Positions 1 to 7,360 are shown, numbered from the stretch's first letter. The stretch is DNA of 21,168 nt from Anaerolineales bacterium UBA3082 (GCA_002366595.1 DFBK01000059.1:61622-82789); one strand, 5' to 3'. Notes: generated by a model from the sequence alone, not told the origin. Made by a program: numbers and translations.

Positions 1-1
1 G

Positions 2-157
2 TGGTTATACGCCCTTAAAGTGGCGGTAGCGTTACTCCTCATCCCCCTCATAGCCCATGTTGGCAAGCGGTACCCTTCCGCCTGGACCTACCTGCGGATG
101 TGGAACCTCCTGCTCTGCGGGGTGGTCGTATGGAATGTGGCAGTGGTGGTTGGATAA
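2..157 (+). CDS. C-terminal end of an unidentified membrane protein (partial)
   Basis: An open frame enters from the left edge and ends at TAA (155-157), giving the last 51 residues of a protein. Two hydrophobic stretches are visible: roughly residues 3-18 (rich in Leu, Val, Ala and Ile) and 36-50 (Leu/Val/Trp-rich), separated by a short basic and aromatic loop (HVGKRYPSAW). This fits the last two transmembrane helices of an inner-membrane protein whose C-terminus is only a few residues past the last helix. No family could be recognised from so short a tail. It converges on the lpdA gene 13 bp away. The frame and hydrophobic pattern are seen directly; membrane location is inferred. Confidence 0.6.
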   Translation, partial: WLYALKVAVALLLIPLIAHVGKRYPSAWTYLRMWNLLLCGVVVWNVAVVVG

Positions 158-165
158 GGTTTTCA

Positions 166-178
166 CCCTACTATAGGG
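166..178. terminator. Short hairpin between convergent genes, overlapping the lpdA stop
   Basis: CCCTA-CTA-TAGGG forms a 5-bp stem; its loop is the lpdA stop codon (read on the minus strand). It lies between two convergent genes, which suits a bidirectional terminator, but there is no clear T-tract and the stem is short. Confidence 0.25.
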
Positions 179-1547
179 CGTGAATCGGCCCCTCGAATTG
201 ACCCAAGGCGGCCTCCCTCACCGCCTCTGGCAGCGTGGGATGGGCGTGAATGGTGGCTACGATATCGGAAGCCTTAGCCCCCATCTGGATGGCCAGGGCT
301 CCTTCAGCGATGAGGTCTGTGGCGCGGGGCCCCATGATATGCAAGCCTAGAACCTCACCCCCCTCGCGACAGAGCATCTTCACCAGCCCCGTCGTCTCCC
401 CCATGGTTAAAGCCCGTCCGCTGGCCGCGAAGCGAAAGATGCTCTTCTTGTAAGGGATCCCCTCTCCCTTCGCCTCCTGCTCCGTGAGCCCCACCCCCGC
501 CATCTCCGGCCAGGTGAAGACGCCATAGGGTACGGCTCGATAATCGATCCCTTTCTCATTGCCCAGGGCGTTCTCAGCCGCGATCTCCCCCTGGCGAAAG
601 GCTACATGGGCCAGCATCCAGCCCCCCGTAACGTCACCCACTGCGTACACTCCAGGTAGGGTGGTCTGGAGATAGTCGTTAACCACGATCTCCCGCCCCT
701 TCCCACAGGGAACGCCCAACTCAGCGAGCCCTAGCCCCTCGGTGTAGGGCAACCGTCCGGTGGCTATGAGAACGTAGTCGGCCTCCACCGACTCCACCTT
801 CTCATCCGCCCCGTACTCCACTAGTAGACTAGACCCTTTCTGTTGCACCCCTCTGAGCGGCGAGTTGAGATGCACCTCCACCCCTTCTCTCTGCACCAGA
901 TTAAGATAGCGGCGAGATAACTCCTCATCCAGGGGGGGAAGGAGAGAGGGCAACATCTCGATGACAGTCACCTTGGTCCCTAGGGCGTTAAAGATGCTGG
1001 CGAACTCCATGCCGATCACCCCGCCCCCCACGATCGCCAGATCAGAAGGGGCCTCCTCCAACTCCAAGATCTCGCTTGAGGTGAGAACCCCCTCCAGGTC
1101 TAAGCCTGGTACCGGGGGCTTCCCCGGCTCCGCCCCGGTGGCGATGATGATGCTTCTGGTAGACAGTTCCCTCCCTTCGACGGAGACCTTATTCGGGGCC
1201 AGCAATCGCCCCCTTCCCTGGAAGAGTTCCACCTTACGAGCCTGAAGCAAGGCCTCCACTCCGGAGACGAGCCTCTCCACTACCTTCTCCTTGCGAGCCA
1301 TCATCTTGGCGAAATCGAGGGCTGGCTCCGAGACCAAGATGCCGAACTCCTGGGCCCTCTCCATATCCAAGAGCAACTCCACGCTCCGGGCCAGTGTCTT
1401 GGTGGGGATGCAACCCTCGTTGAGGCAGACGCCCCCTACCCGCTTTTCCTCCACCAGAGCCACACGAGCCCCTAGTTGGGCTCCTCGCAGGGCGGCTACG
1501 TACCCTCCAGGGCCTCCACCGATAACCGCCAGATCATAATCAGCCAT
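171..1547 (-). CDS. lpdA: Dihydrolipoyl dehydrogenase (E3)
   Basis: FAD-dependent pyridine nucleotide-disulfide oxidoreductase, 458 aa, the normal length. It re-oxidises dihydrolipoyl groups on 2-oxoacid dehydrogenase complexes or glycine cleavage H protein and passes electrons to NAD. Visible in order: FAD-binding GGGPGG (residues 10-15); redox disulfide GGVCLNEGCIPTK with Cys41 and Cys46; second dinucleotide fold VGGGVIGMEFA near residue 175; second FAD motif YAVGDVTGG near 300; and the dimerisation-domain His-Pro...Glu pair (HPTLPE, about His436 and Glu441) that forms the active site with the partner subunit. The start codon overlaps the end of the radical SAM gene by 8 nt, so the two are probably co-translated. 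No E1/E2 or gcv genes are in the window, so the partner complex is unknown. Confidence 0.95.
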   Translation of the reverse strand: MADYDLAVIGGGPGGYVAALRGAQLGARVALVEEKRVGGVCLNEGCIPTKTLARSVELLLDMERAQEFGILVSEPALDFAKMMARKEKVVERLVSGVEALLQARKVELFQGRGRLLAPNKVSVEGRELSTRSIIIATGAEPGKPPVPGLDLEGVLTSSEILELEEAPSDLAIVGGGVIGMEFASIFNALGTKVTVIEMLPSLLPPLDEELSRRYLNLVQREGVEVHLNSPLRGVQQKGSSLLVEYGADEKVESVEADYVLIATGRLPYTEGLGLAELGVPCGKGREIVVNDYLQTTLPGVYAVGDVTGGWMLAHVAFRQGEIAAENALGNEKGIDYRAVPYGVFTWPEMAGVGLTEQEAKGEGIPYKKSIFRFAASGRALTMGETTGLVKMLCREGGEVLGLHIMGPRATDLIAEGALAIQMGAKASDIVATIHAHPTLPEAVREAALGQFEGPIHAL

Positions 1548-2418
1548 ATCTCTCCTCTCTTACCCACCCTACGGCGCAACATTCCTCGCGCCGCACGATT
1601 TCCAACCCCAGTTCTTCCGCCAAAACCACGGCCTCAGAAGCGGGGCTCACGATGCCATTCACCCCAGCCCGCAGCGCCCAGGGGTCCAACAGATGCCGGT
1701 ATTCTCCCCGAGGGCGCAGGCAACCCAAGCAAAGGGGAACGGTGGGGAAGCGAAGCCGCGCCTCCGCTAGGAGATCGATGACCCCCTTCAACTCTGGGGG
1801 CTTCCGGTCGGCGTATCGGGTGCCCGAGGTGGGAGTAAAGACGATGAGAATGAGTCCCTCCACTCCCAACCCTTCCAGAATCTCCAGGGCTCGGTACTCC
1901 CCCACGATCTCTCCCCCCTTCAGACCGACCGTGATATGGGGGATCAGGGGGAAATAACCCTGCAAAAGGTCGTAAGTTTTCACGTACTCCTCCACCCGCC
2001 GCTCCAGGCCGTAAACCTCCCGGATCGTCTCGTCATCCCCCACGAAATCGAAGGAGATCACATCCACATAAGGAGCGATAGCCTCCGCTTCCTCTCGCTC
2101 GATGAGGCCCACATGCCAGTTCATCACTCGGCCACTCCGCAAGGCTTTTACCTGCGCCAGACCTCTCGTCACTGGCACCTTCCCTGAGAGGTCGCACCCC
2201 CCAGAGATGAGGCAACTGGTGGCCCCTTGAACCTGAGCGCTCCAGATGGGCATCATCGACTTCAGGTACTCCCCCCCACAGTGGGCGCAATTGAGGGCGC
2301 AATGGGGTCCGGTGAGGCTGATGGTCGCCGTGCTCAGGGGGTAATCAAAGGCTACCCTAGGTGCAAAGTTAGCCTCACGAACCCGCCACGCTGATTCTAC
2401 TCGTTCCTCCAACCCCAT
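1540..2418 (-). CDS. Radical SAM protein, biotin-synthase-like; possible lipoate-synthase subunit
   Basis: 292-aa radical SAM enzyme. The Cx3Cx2C site for the 4Fe-4S cluster that cleaves S-adenosylmethionine is at Cys40, Cys44 and Cys47 (HCALNCAHCGG), followed by a short TIM-barrel-like region with an SGG motif (about residues 72-74). Extra cysteines near the end, a CxxC at 230/233 and adjacent Cys280-Cys281, could hold an auxiliary cluster, but that is inference. It looks like the uncharacterised biotin-synthase homologues (COG1856 type). Archaeal and some bacterial members of this general type work in pairs (LipS1/LipS2) to insert sulfur into octanoyl groups, making lipoyl groups. The 8-nt overlap with lpdA, whose substrate is the lipoyl group, makes that role attractive here, but no second subunit or lipoate ligase is in view. 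The Shine-Dalgarno site before the ATG is weak (GAGGA). Confidence 0.8.
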   Translation of the reverse strand: MGLEERVESAWRVREANFAPRVAFDYPLSTATISLTGPHCALNCAHCGGEYLKSMMPIWSAQVQGATSCLISGGCDLSGKVPVTRGLAQVKALRSGRVMNWHVGLIEREEAEAIAPYVDVISFDFVGDDETIREVYGLERRVEEYVKTYDLLQGYFPLIPHITVGLKGGEIVGEYRALEILEGLGVEGLILIVFTPTSGTRYADRKPPELKGVIDLLAEARLRFPTVPLCLGCLRPRGEYRHLLDPWALRAGVNGIVSPASEAVVLAEELGLEIVRREECCAVGWVREERYG

Positions 2419-2724
2419 CTATATACCATCCTCTAGGAGAATTCGATCTCCTCTATTTTAATCCGTAGCCCTGATAGCCGCCCCGCCCGGGAGATGCAGC
2501 ATGACCCGCTCTAAAGGGCATACTCGCCCGTCTCCCACAGGGATACTTTACGTATACTTCCAGGGAGACCACCTGCCAAAGCGTGCAGAGATGTCCCCCA
2601 TCTCCCATTAGAAATCGGCTGTTTCTCAGGCTTCCTTTCACGTAGACACTAGAGAAGACGGTATCCGCATCCTCCACCATTTTCTCAGTATAGCAAACCA
2701 CCTTGAAATTGCAACGCTATAGGC
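2419..2724. other. Spacer between divergent genes, no convincing gene
   Basis: About 300 bp between the divergently read radical SAM gene and the lepB promoter. An 82-codon open frame on the minus strand (2453-2701) has no family resemblance or good ribosome binding site and overlaps a repeat copy; I do not call it. A 6-bp inverted repeat (AGGAGA at 2435-2440, TCTCCT at 2447-2452) lies just upstream of the radical SAM start. No clear promoter for the radical SAM gene was found by eye. Confidence 0.6.
2533..2554 (+). repeat. 22-bp dispersed repeat, copy 1 (outer left)
   Basis: TCCCACAGGGATACTTTA followed by CGTA. First of four near-identical copies in the window (others at 3335, 6217 and 6275; the last two inverted). 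Copy 1 matches the inverted copy at 6275-6296 with one mismatch over 22 bp, including the CGTA ending that the inner copies lack. The first half carries a small dyad (TCCC/GGGA). It lies upstream of the lepB promoter. Confidence 0.75.
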
Positions 2725-2753
2725 TTGCCTAGCCGAGAAGATGGTAATATAAT
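2725..2753 (+). promoter_or_regulatory. Sigma70-type promoter for the lepB-deoC-AOR operon
   Basis: TTGCCT (2725-2730), a 17-bp spacer, and a perfect TATAAT (2748-2753). Transcription would begin near 2760, right at the Shine-Dalgarno site AAAGGAGG (2761-2768), so the leader is very short. It is the only good promoter seen ahead of the three overlapping genes. Confidence 0.75.
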
Positions 2754-2774
2754 CACCTGAAAAGGAGGCTCATC

Positions 2775-3383
2775 TTGAACGAGGAACTCCCAGAAGAAGA
2801 ACGGGACCGCTGGGCGGAGGCCAAGTCTTTTCTTTGCGAGATCGTAGAGACCATCGTCCTCGTTCTCATCATCTACGGACTAGTAAGCCTGGGCTTTCTG
2901 CAGTTTCGCGTCATCCAGACCAGCATGGAACCCAATTTTCACGATGGCCAATACCTGGTAGTCAATAGACTGGTCTACCGGCTCCACCCTCCCCAAAGGG
3001 GCGATGTCATCATCTTCCACGCTCCTACCAACCCGGAGAAGGAGTACATCAAGCGAGTTATTGGTCTGCCTGGCGAAGCGGTAGAGATCAGGGAGGGGTA
3101 CGTCTATGTCGATGGCCGGCGTCTGGAGGAAACATACATCGCCCAGGTCAATCGGCGCGGTTCGTGGGGCCCTTCCATCGTGGAGCAAGATGAATATTTC
3201 GTTTTGGGAGACAACCGGAACAACTCCAGCGACTCCCGCAGTTGGGGGATGCTCCCCCGCGAGAACATCATCGGCAAGGCCTGGCTATCTTATTGGCCCC
3301 CTCAAAAATGGGGGCTCATACCCCACTATACCTTTCTCACAGGGATACTTTATGTACGTCTCTGGATAAAGGAGAAGAGATGA
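2775..3383 (+). CDS. lepB: Signal peptidase I
   Basis: Type I signal peptidase (family S26), 202 aa, which removes signal peptides from exported proteins on the outer face of the membrane. A single N-terminal membrane segment (about residues 22-42) is followed by the catalytic serine in QTSMEP (Ser50) and the general-base lysine in YIKRV (Lys93); the family box GDNRNNSSDSR lies near 147-157. The start is TTG at 2775, chosen because a strong Shine-Dalgarno site AAAGGAGG ends 6 nt before it. The last 17 residues (from about 186) run through a copy of the 22-bp repeat (3335-3356), so the C-terminal tail may be repeat-derived rather than ancestral. The stop overlaps the deoC start by 4 nt (ATGA). 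Confidence 0.95.
   Translation: MNEELPEEERDRWAEAKSFLCEIVETIVLVLIIYGLVSLGFLQFRVIQTSMEPNFHDGQYLVVNRLVYRLHPPQRGDVIIFHAPTNPEKEYIKRVIGLPGEAVEIREGYVYVDGRRLEETYIAQVNRRGSWGPSIVEQDEYFVLGDNRNNSSDSRSWGMLPRENIIGKAWLSYWPPQKWGLIPHYTFLTGILYVRLWIKEKR
3335..3356 (+). repeat. 22-bp dispersed repeat, copy 2 (inner left), inside lepB
   Basis: TCTCACAGGGATACTTTA followed by TGTA, in coding sequence for lepB residues about 187-194, 24 bp before the deoC start. It matches the inverted copy at 6217-6238 with one mismatch, and both share the TGTA ending. Confidence 0.75.
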
Positions 3384-4348
3384 ATGCGAAGGCTTTTCCC
3401 CTTACCCTCGATGATGAATCGAGGGTTCCCCTGGTCGAGTTTCCACCCCAAGATCTGGTGGAGATCATCAAAGAACTTACCCTGGAAAAGGTAGCCGGTC
3501 TCATCGATGTCACCGATCTTAAGGCCGACAGCCAGGAGCCCAAGGTCAGGAAAATGGTCAACTGGGCACTGGATTACGGTTTCTACGCCATCTGTGTCAA
3601 TCCGGTGGAGGTTGATCTACTGCCCAGGTTACTCAAAGGTAGCCCGGTAAAAGAGTCTTATGTGCTCGACTTCCCCCTGGGGAAATCCTCTATTCAGAGT
3701 AAGAGCCGGCAGGCAGCGGAGATAGTAGAGATGAGCCGAGATCTGAGGGGGGAGGGGCCCGGCAAGGTAGAACTGGATATGGTGATCAACGTGGGCCGCT
3801 TCAAGAGGGATCGAAACTACACTGGGGAGGAGATCGAAGCGGTGGTCCAGGCTGCCCAGGGGGAATTGGTCAAAGTGATAATCCGCTCTGGGGAACTGAC
3901 CGAGGAGGAGATCGTAGAGGCGTGTCAGGTAGCTAAGGAGGCAGGAGCCCATTTCGTTAAGAACTCCACCGGCATGGATGCCCTAGGCGCTACCCCCGAG
4001 CATATCTGGCTGATGAGAGAAGCGGTGGGTCCCGATAGGGGCGTAAAGGCGGCGGGAGGCATCAGAGAGGCCATGACCGTGGTGAGGTTGATCTATGCCG
4101 GGGCGAAGGAACCTGAACTGAGAGAGCCCCTTCGATTCAGGATCGGCACCAGCAGTCCCTTGAACATCCTAGCCACCATGAACTGGATAAGGCTCAACCC
4201 CCAGGCCTGGGCGGAGGCTAAAGTCATCCCCTGCACCATCTGTCCTCACAGCCAGACAGCCAAGCAAAGGAGAGAGGTTCGGGAGATCTACATGAAAAAG
4301 TGCCGCCTCTGCCCCTACAGGCGACACAGAAAGGACAAGGACTTCTGA
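3380..4348 (+). CDS. deoC: Deoxyribose-phosphate aldolase (DeoC) family protein with C-terminal Cys motif
   Basis: 322-aa class I aldolase of the DeoC type, expected to split 2-deoxyribose-5-phosphate into glyceraldehyde-3-phosphate and acetaldehyde. Family hallmarks: ELDMVINVG with Asp133; the Schiff-base lysine in FVKNSTG (Lys194); a second active-site lysine in GVKAAGGI (Lys223); and a phosphate-binding RIGTSS (255-260). Typical bacterial DeoC is about 220-260 aa. Here an extra C-terminal region carries two CxxC pairs (Cys285/Cys288 and Cys308/Cys311), like a small zinc or iron knuckle. The ATG at 3380 was chosen over upstream in-frame codons because AAAGGAG (3368-3374) sits 5 nt before it and it overlaps the lepB stop (ATGA). 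The next gene, AOR, could consume the acetaldehyde. Substrate is inferred from family; a related aldolase activity cannot be excluded. Confidence 0.82.
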   Translation: MNAKAFPLTLDDESRVPLVEFPPQDLVEIIKELTLEKVAGLIDVTDLKADSQEPKVRKMVNWALDYGFYAICVNPVEVDLLPRLLKGSPVKESYVLDFPLGKSSIQSKSRQAAEIVEMSRDLRGEGPGKVELDMVINVGRFKRDRNYTGEEIEAVVQAAQGELVKVIIRSGELTEEEIVEACQVAKEAGAHFVKNSTGMDALGATPEHIWLMREAVGPDRGVKAAGGIREAMTVVRLIYAGAKEPELREPLRFRIGTSSPLNILATMNWIRLNPQAWAEAKVIPCTICPHSQTAKQRREVREIYMKKCRLCPYRRHRKDKDF

Positions 4349-6165
4349 TGGTAAGAGGTGGCTTCCATGGCAAGATCCTGCGGGTCGATCTCAGCCAAAA
4401 ACAGGTGAGTGTAGAAACGCTAGAAGATAACCTGGCCCGAGACTACATAGGGGGGCGCGGGCTGGGAAGCGCCATCCTTTGGGATGAACTTCCACCAAAG
4501 ATAGACCCCCTCTCTCCAAGGAACAAGTTGATATTGGCTACCGGCCCCCTGAACGGAACGGGAGCAGCCCTCTCCTCCCGCTACGAGATGGTGACCAAGT
4601 CACCCCTCACCAACACTATCTTGAGCACCAACTCCGGTGGCCGCTTCCCCATCGCCCTGAAGAGCACGGGGTTCGATGCCCTAGTCATAGAGGGTGTGGC
4701 CAAAAACCCCTGTTACCTATGGGTAGATGACCAGAAGGTAGAATTCAGAGACGCTTCCCCCTTGTGGGGCCTGAACAGCCACCAGACCACCGATAGGCTG
4801 CTAAAAGAGAGATCGCCCCAAGCAGCGGTAGCCTGTATCGGCCCCGCAGGAGAGAAGGGGGTGCTTTTCGCCTCGGTGATGAACGAAAAGGACCGAGCGG
4901 CGGGGAGAGGCGGGGCTGGCTGTGTGATGGGAGCAAAGAAACTGAAGGCGGTCGTGGTCCAGGGAAGCCATAAGACGCCCATAGCCGACCCAGAGGGGTT
5001 CCAAGAGGCCAGGAAGAACGCTCTCACCATCCTGAGCGAGGCCCCCATCACCAAGAACGCCCTGAAGGAGTACGGAACCGCCGTTCTCATCAATATCATC
5101 AACGAATACGGCGCGCTCCCCACCCGAAATTTCCAAGAGGGGTACTTCCCGGATGCCGACTCTGTCTCCGGGGAAACGCTCAAAGAACTCCTCTACGAGC
5201 GGAGCGTGGCCTGCGCTACCTGCTCGGTGGCCTGCGGTAGAGCCACCAGGACGACGGATCGCAGCGGGGAGGGGCCGGAGTACGAAACCATCTGGGCTCT
5301 AGGCCCCACCTGCGGGGTGAAGGACTTAGAGGTGATCGCTGAGGCCAACTACAACTGCAACGAACTGGGGTTCGATACCATATCCGCGGGCAACACCATC
5401 GCTTGTGCCATGGAACTATGGGAGAGGGGGTATCTGGATAAAGCCACCCAGGATATAATAAGGGAGGAGTTGGGTGGGGATCTGCGATTCGGAAACGGTG
5501 AGGCGGTGCTCAAATGCACCGAACTCATCGGTCGAAACGAGGGCTTCGGCAAATACCTGGCTCAGGGCTCTTTCCGATTGGCCTCGCGGTTCGGCCACCC
5601 GGAACTCTCCATGAGCGTCAAGGGACTAGAACTCCCCGCCTATGACCCCCGCGGCTTTAGGGCCATGGGGCTGGCCTATGCCACTTCCAACCGAGGTGGT
5701 TGTCATCTGCGGGCCTATCTCATCGGCCCTGAGGCTCTAGCCGCTCCCTATGCCGTGGACCGCTTCACTAGCGAGGGCAAAGCGCCCCTGGTCAAACTAT
5801 ATCAGGACCTGAGCGCGGTCATCGACTCCCTGGGCCTCTGCATCTTCACCATCTTCGCCCTCAACCCCGACCATTACGCTAGCCTCCTCTCCACAGTGAC
5901 CGGGGAGCCCCTAGAGGCAAGACAACTTTTGAAGATGGGCGAAAGGATCTGGAACCTGGAGCGCCTCTTCAACCTGAGAGAGGGGTTTACAAAGCAAGAC
6001 GACCGCTTACCCCCCAGGTTCTCCCAGGAAACTTTGCCCCGCGGCCACTCCAAGAACCAGGTAGTAGACCTTGCACCTATGCTGGAAGAATATTATAGAC
6101 TCCGGGGTTGGGACAAAGACGGCGTTCCCACGGAAGAGAAACTGAAAGAGTTGGGGCTGGAATAA
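4348..6165 (+). CDS. aor: Aldehyde:ferredoxin oxidoreductase (tungsten/molybdenum pterin)
   Basis: 605 aa, the usual AOR length. The enzyme oxidises aldehydes to carboxylic acids with ferredoxin as acceptor and carries a bis-pterin tungsten (or molybdenum) site plus one 4Fe-4S cluster. Cluster ligands are visible at Cys289, Cys292 and Cys296 (CATCSVACG), with the distant fourth, Cys498, in DSLGLC; the spacing closely matches Pyrococcus furiosus AOR. Pterin-site features include GGRGLGSAILWDELPP near the N-terminus, GPEYETIWALGP, NELGFDTISAGNTIA and NRGGCHLRAY. The start is the ATG at 4348, which shares one base with the deoC stop and gives the family's normal N-terminus (GFHGKILRVDLS). Its place directly behind deoC suggests acetaldehyde as a physiological substrate, yielding acetate and reduced ferredoxin; that is inference. 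It implies an anaerobic lifestyle and pterin/tungstate supply elsewhere. Confidence 0.95.
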   Translation: MVRGGFHGKILRVDLSQKQVSVETLEDNLARDYIGGRGLGSAILWDELPPKIDPLSPRNKLILATGPLNGTGAALSSRYEMVTKSPLTNTILSTNSGGRFPIALKSTGFDALVIEGVAKNPCYLWVDDQKVEFRDASPLWGLNSHQTTDRLLKERSPQAAVACIGPAGEKGVLFASVMNEKDRAAGRGGAGCVMGAKKLKAVVVQGSHKTPIADPEGFQEARKNALTILSEAPITKNALKEYGTAVLINIINEYGALPTRNFQEGYFPDADSVSGETLKELLYERSVACATCSVACGRATRTTDRSGEGPEYETIWALGPTCGVKDLEVIAEANYNCNELGFDTISAGNTIACAMELWERGYLDKATQDIIREELGGDLRFGNGEAVLKCTELIGRNEGFGKYLAQGSFRLASRFGHPELSMSVKGLELPAYDPRGFRAMGLAYATSNRGGCHLRAYLIGPEALAAPYAVDRFTSEGKAPLVKLYQDLSAVIDSLGLCIFTIFALNPDHYASLLSTVTGEPLEARQLLKMGERIWNLERLFNLREGFTKQDDRLPPRFSQETLPRGHSKNQVVDLAPMLEEYYRLRGWDKDGVPTEEKLKELGLE

Positions 6166-6216
6166 TCAGCGGATGACCGGGGTTAGCGCCACCCAGGTCA
6201 CGGCCAGCACTGGCGT

Positions 6217-6238
6217 TACATAAAGTATCCCTGTGGGA
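6217..6238 (-). repeat. 22-bp dispersed repeat, copy 3 (inner right)
   Basis: Inverted copy reading, on the plus strand, TACATAAAGTATCCCTGTGG then GA. It lies 52 bp after the AOR stop codon, and pairs with copy 2 (3335-3356), with which it shares the TTTATGTA half. Confidence 0.75.
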
Positions 6239-6274
6239 GAAGATGGTCTTAGAGGGCACGTTTGGGCATAGATA

Positions 6275-6296
6275 TACGTAAAGTATCCCCGTGGGA
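6275..6296 (-). repeat. 22-bp dispersed repeat, copy 4 (outer right)
   Basis: Inverted copy reading, on the plus strand, TACGTAAAGTATCCCCGTGG then GA. It pairs with copy 1 (2533-2554), sharing TTTACGTA, and the similarity extends a few bases beyond the 22 bp (GTATA). Its edge is 47 bp before the PHP gene start. Confidence 0.75.
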
Positions 6297-6343
6297 AAGG
6301 CTAGTGCGCTTTCTTGAACCTTGCGGCCAATGAAGATGCGGAT

Positions 6344-7201
6344 ATGAAGACCAGAGAATCACATAGCGTTGACCTCCACCTCCACACTAACGTGGAGGGG
6401 GGAAAGTGGGAACTCGAAGAACTGGTCGAGTGCGCGGCCCAAAAGGGCCTCGGAGTCATCGCCGTCACCGATCACAACACCATGGAGAACGTGGAGACGG
6501 TACAGGCCCTAGCCCGTCCCCATGGCATCCGCGTCATCCCCGGCATCGAACTCGATCTGGCATTTCAGGGGAAGTATTGGCATCTGCTTCTCTATGGCAA
6601 TAACCCGCAAAATGAGCACCTCCCTCCCCTCCTAGAGCGCATCCATCTCTCCAACGAACTCAGCGCCCATCTGGTACACGAGGAGATGCTCCGTCGAGGT
6701 TACGACCTCCCGCCCTTCGAGGCTATTAGGGCCATGCGTCCCACCACCCACGTGGCTGATGTGGCCCAAGCCCTGGCTGATAAGCGATACGCCAGCGATG
6801 CCCTGGCTGGCTTCGCCATTATAGATGGGATGCGACTAACTTACGAGTTGAACCTCCCTTCCCACATGGTCTCCATGGCTGAAGCGATAGAGGTGGCCCA
6901 CCAAGACGGGCTTCTGGCTATCCTCGCCCACCCCGGCCGGGCCATAGAGGGGGCCATGGAGATAGCCAGCGAAGAGGAACTCAAAGGGATGATAGAGATA
7001 GGGTTAGACGGGCTGGAGACATACTACCCTTCCCACACCCAGGAGCAGATCGCCTCCTTCCTGAAGGTAGCAAGGGAGCACGGGTTGTTCCTCACTTGTG
7101 GCTCCGATTCCCACGGGCCCAGCCACCGTCTCCCCCACCCTTGGCCTGCTAGGCTTTGTAGAAGGTTTCTGGAGTATTGGGAACTGAATATCTGGCCTTG
7201 A
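6344..7201 (+). CDS. PHP-domain metal-dependent phosphoesterase
   Basis: 285-aa PHP (polymerase and histidinol phosphatase) fold protein, resembling the TrpH/RNase AM group that removes phosphates from nucleotide 3',5'-bisphosphates or trims short RNAs. Metal-binding motifs in order: DLHLHT (Asp10, His12, His14), VTDHNT (about 42-47), PGIELD near 72, LAHPG near 200 and GSDSHGP near 260. The ATG at 6344 was chosen because it sits just before the DLHLH motif as is usual; a TTG at 6314 in the same frame would add 10 unremarkable residues. Ribosome binding is weak for either. The stop region overlaps the tRNA-Glu promoter. The exact substrate cannot be read from the sequence. Confidence 0.85.
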   Translation: MKTRESHSVDLHLHTNVEGGKWELEELVECAAQKGLGVIAVTDHNTMENVETVQALARPHGIRVIPGIELDLAFQGKYWHLLLYGNNPQNEHLPPLLERIHLSNELSAHLVHEEMLRRGYDLPPFEAIRAMRPTTHVADVAQALADKRYASDALAGFAIIDGMRLTYELNLPSHMVSMAEAIEVAHQDGLLAILAHPGRAIEGAMEIASEEELKGMIEIGLDGLETYYPSHTQEQIASFLKVAREHGLFLTCGSDSHGPSHRLPHPWPARLCRRFLEYWELNIWP

Positions 7202-7226
7202 CCTGAAAGGTTCTCTCTGTTAAAAT
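7198..7226 (+). promoter_or_regulatory. Promoter of tRNA-Glu
   Basis: TTGACC (7198-7203), 17-bp spacer, TAAAAT (7221-7226). Initiation would fall about 6 bases before the tRNA, so little 5' leader would need trimming. The -35 box overlaps the stop codon of the PHP gene. Confidence 0.7.
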
Positions 7227-7238
7227 GAATATGTGAAT

Positions 7239-7314
7239 GCCCCCATCGTCTAGTGGACTAGGACACCACCCTTTCAAGGTGGCGACGCGGATTCGAATTC
7301 CGCTGGGGGCACCA
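7239..7314 (+). tRNA. tRNA-Glu (anticodon UUC)
   Basis: 76-nt cloverleaf with encoded CCA. The acceptor stem GCCCCCA (7239-7245) pairs with TGGGGGC (7304-7310), followed by discriminator A and CCA. The anticodon arm is CCACC-CTTTCAA-GGTGG with anticodon TTC at 7273-7275. The T-loop TTCGAAT is present, and the D-arm carries TAGTGG. No second copy of the tRNA 3' end was seen nearby. Confidence 0.97.
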
Positions 7315-7360
7315 ATGCTATATTGACTTACTCGTATCCAATCTCGAATCTCCTTTTTGA

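Noticed and set aside
2453..2701. 82-codon minus-strand frame upstream of lepB
   Set aside because: No ribosome binding site or family motif, overlaps repeat copy 1 and lies in the spacer between divergent genes.
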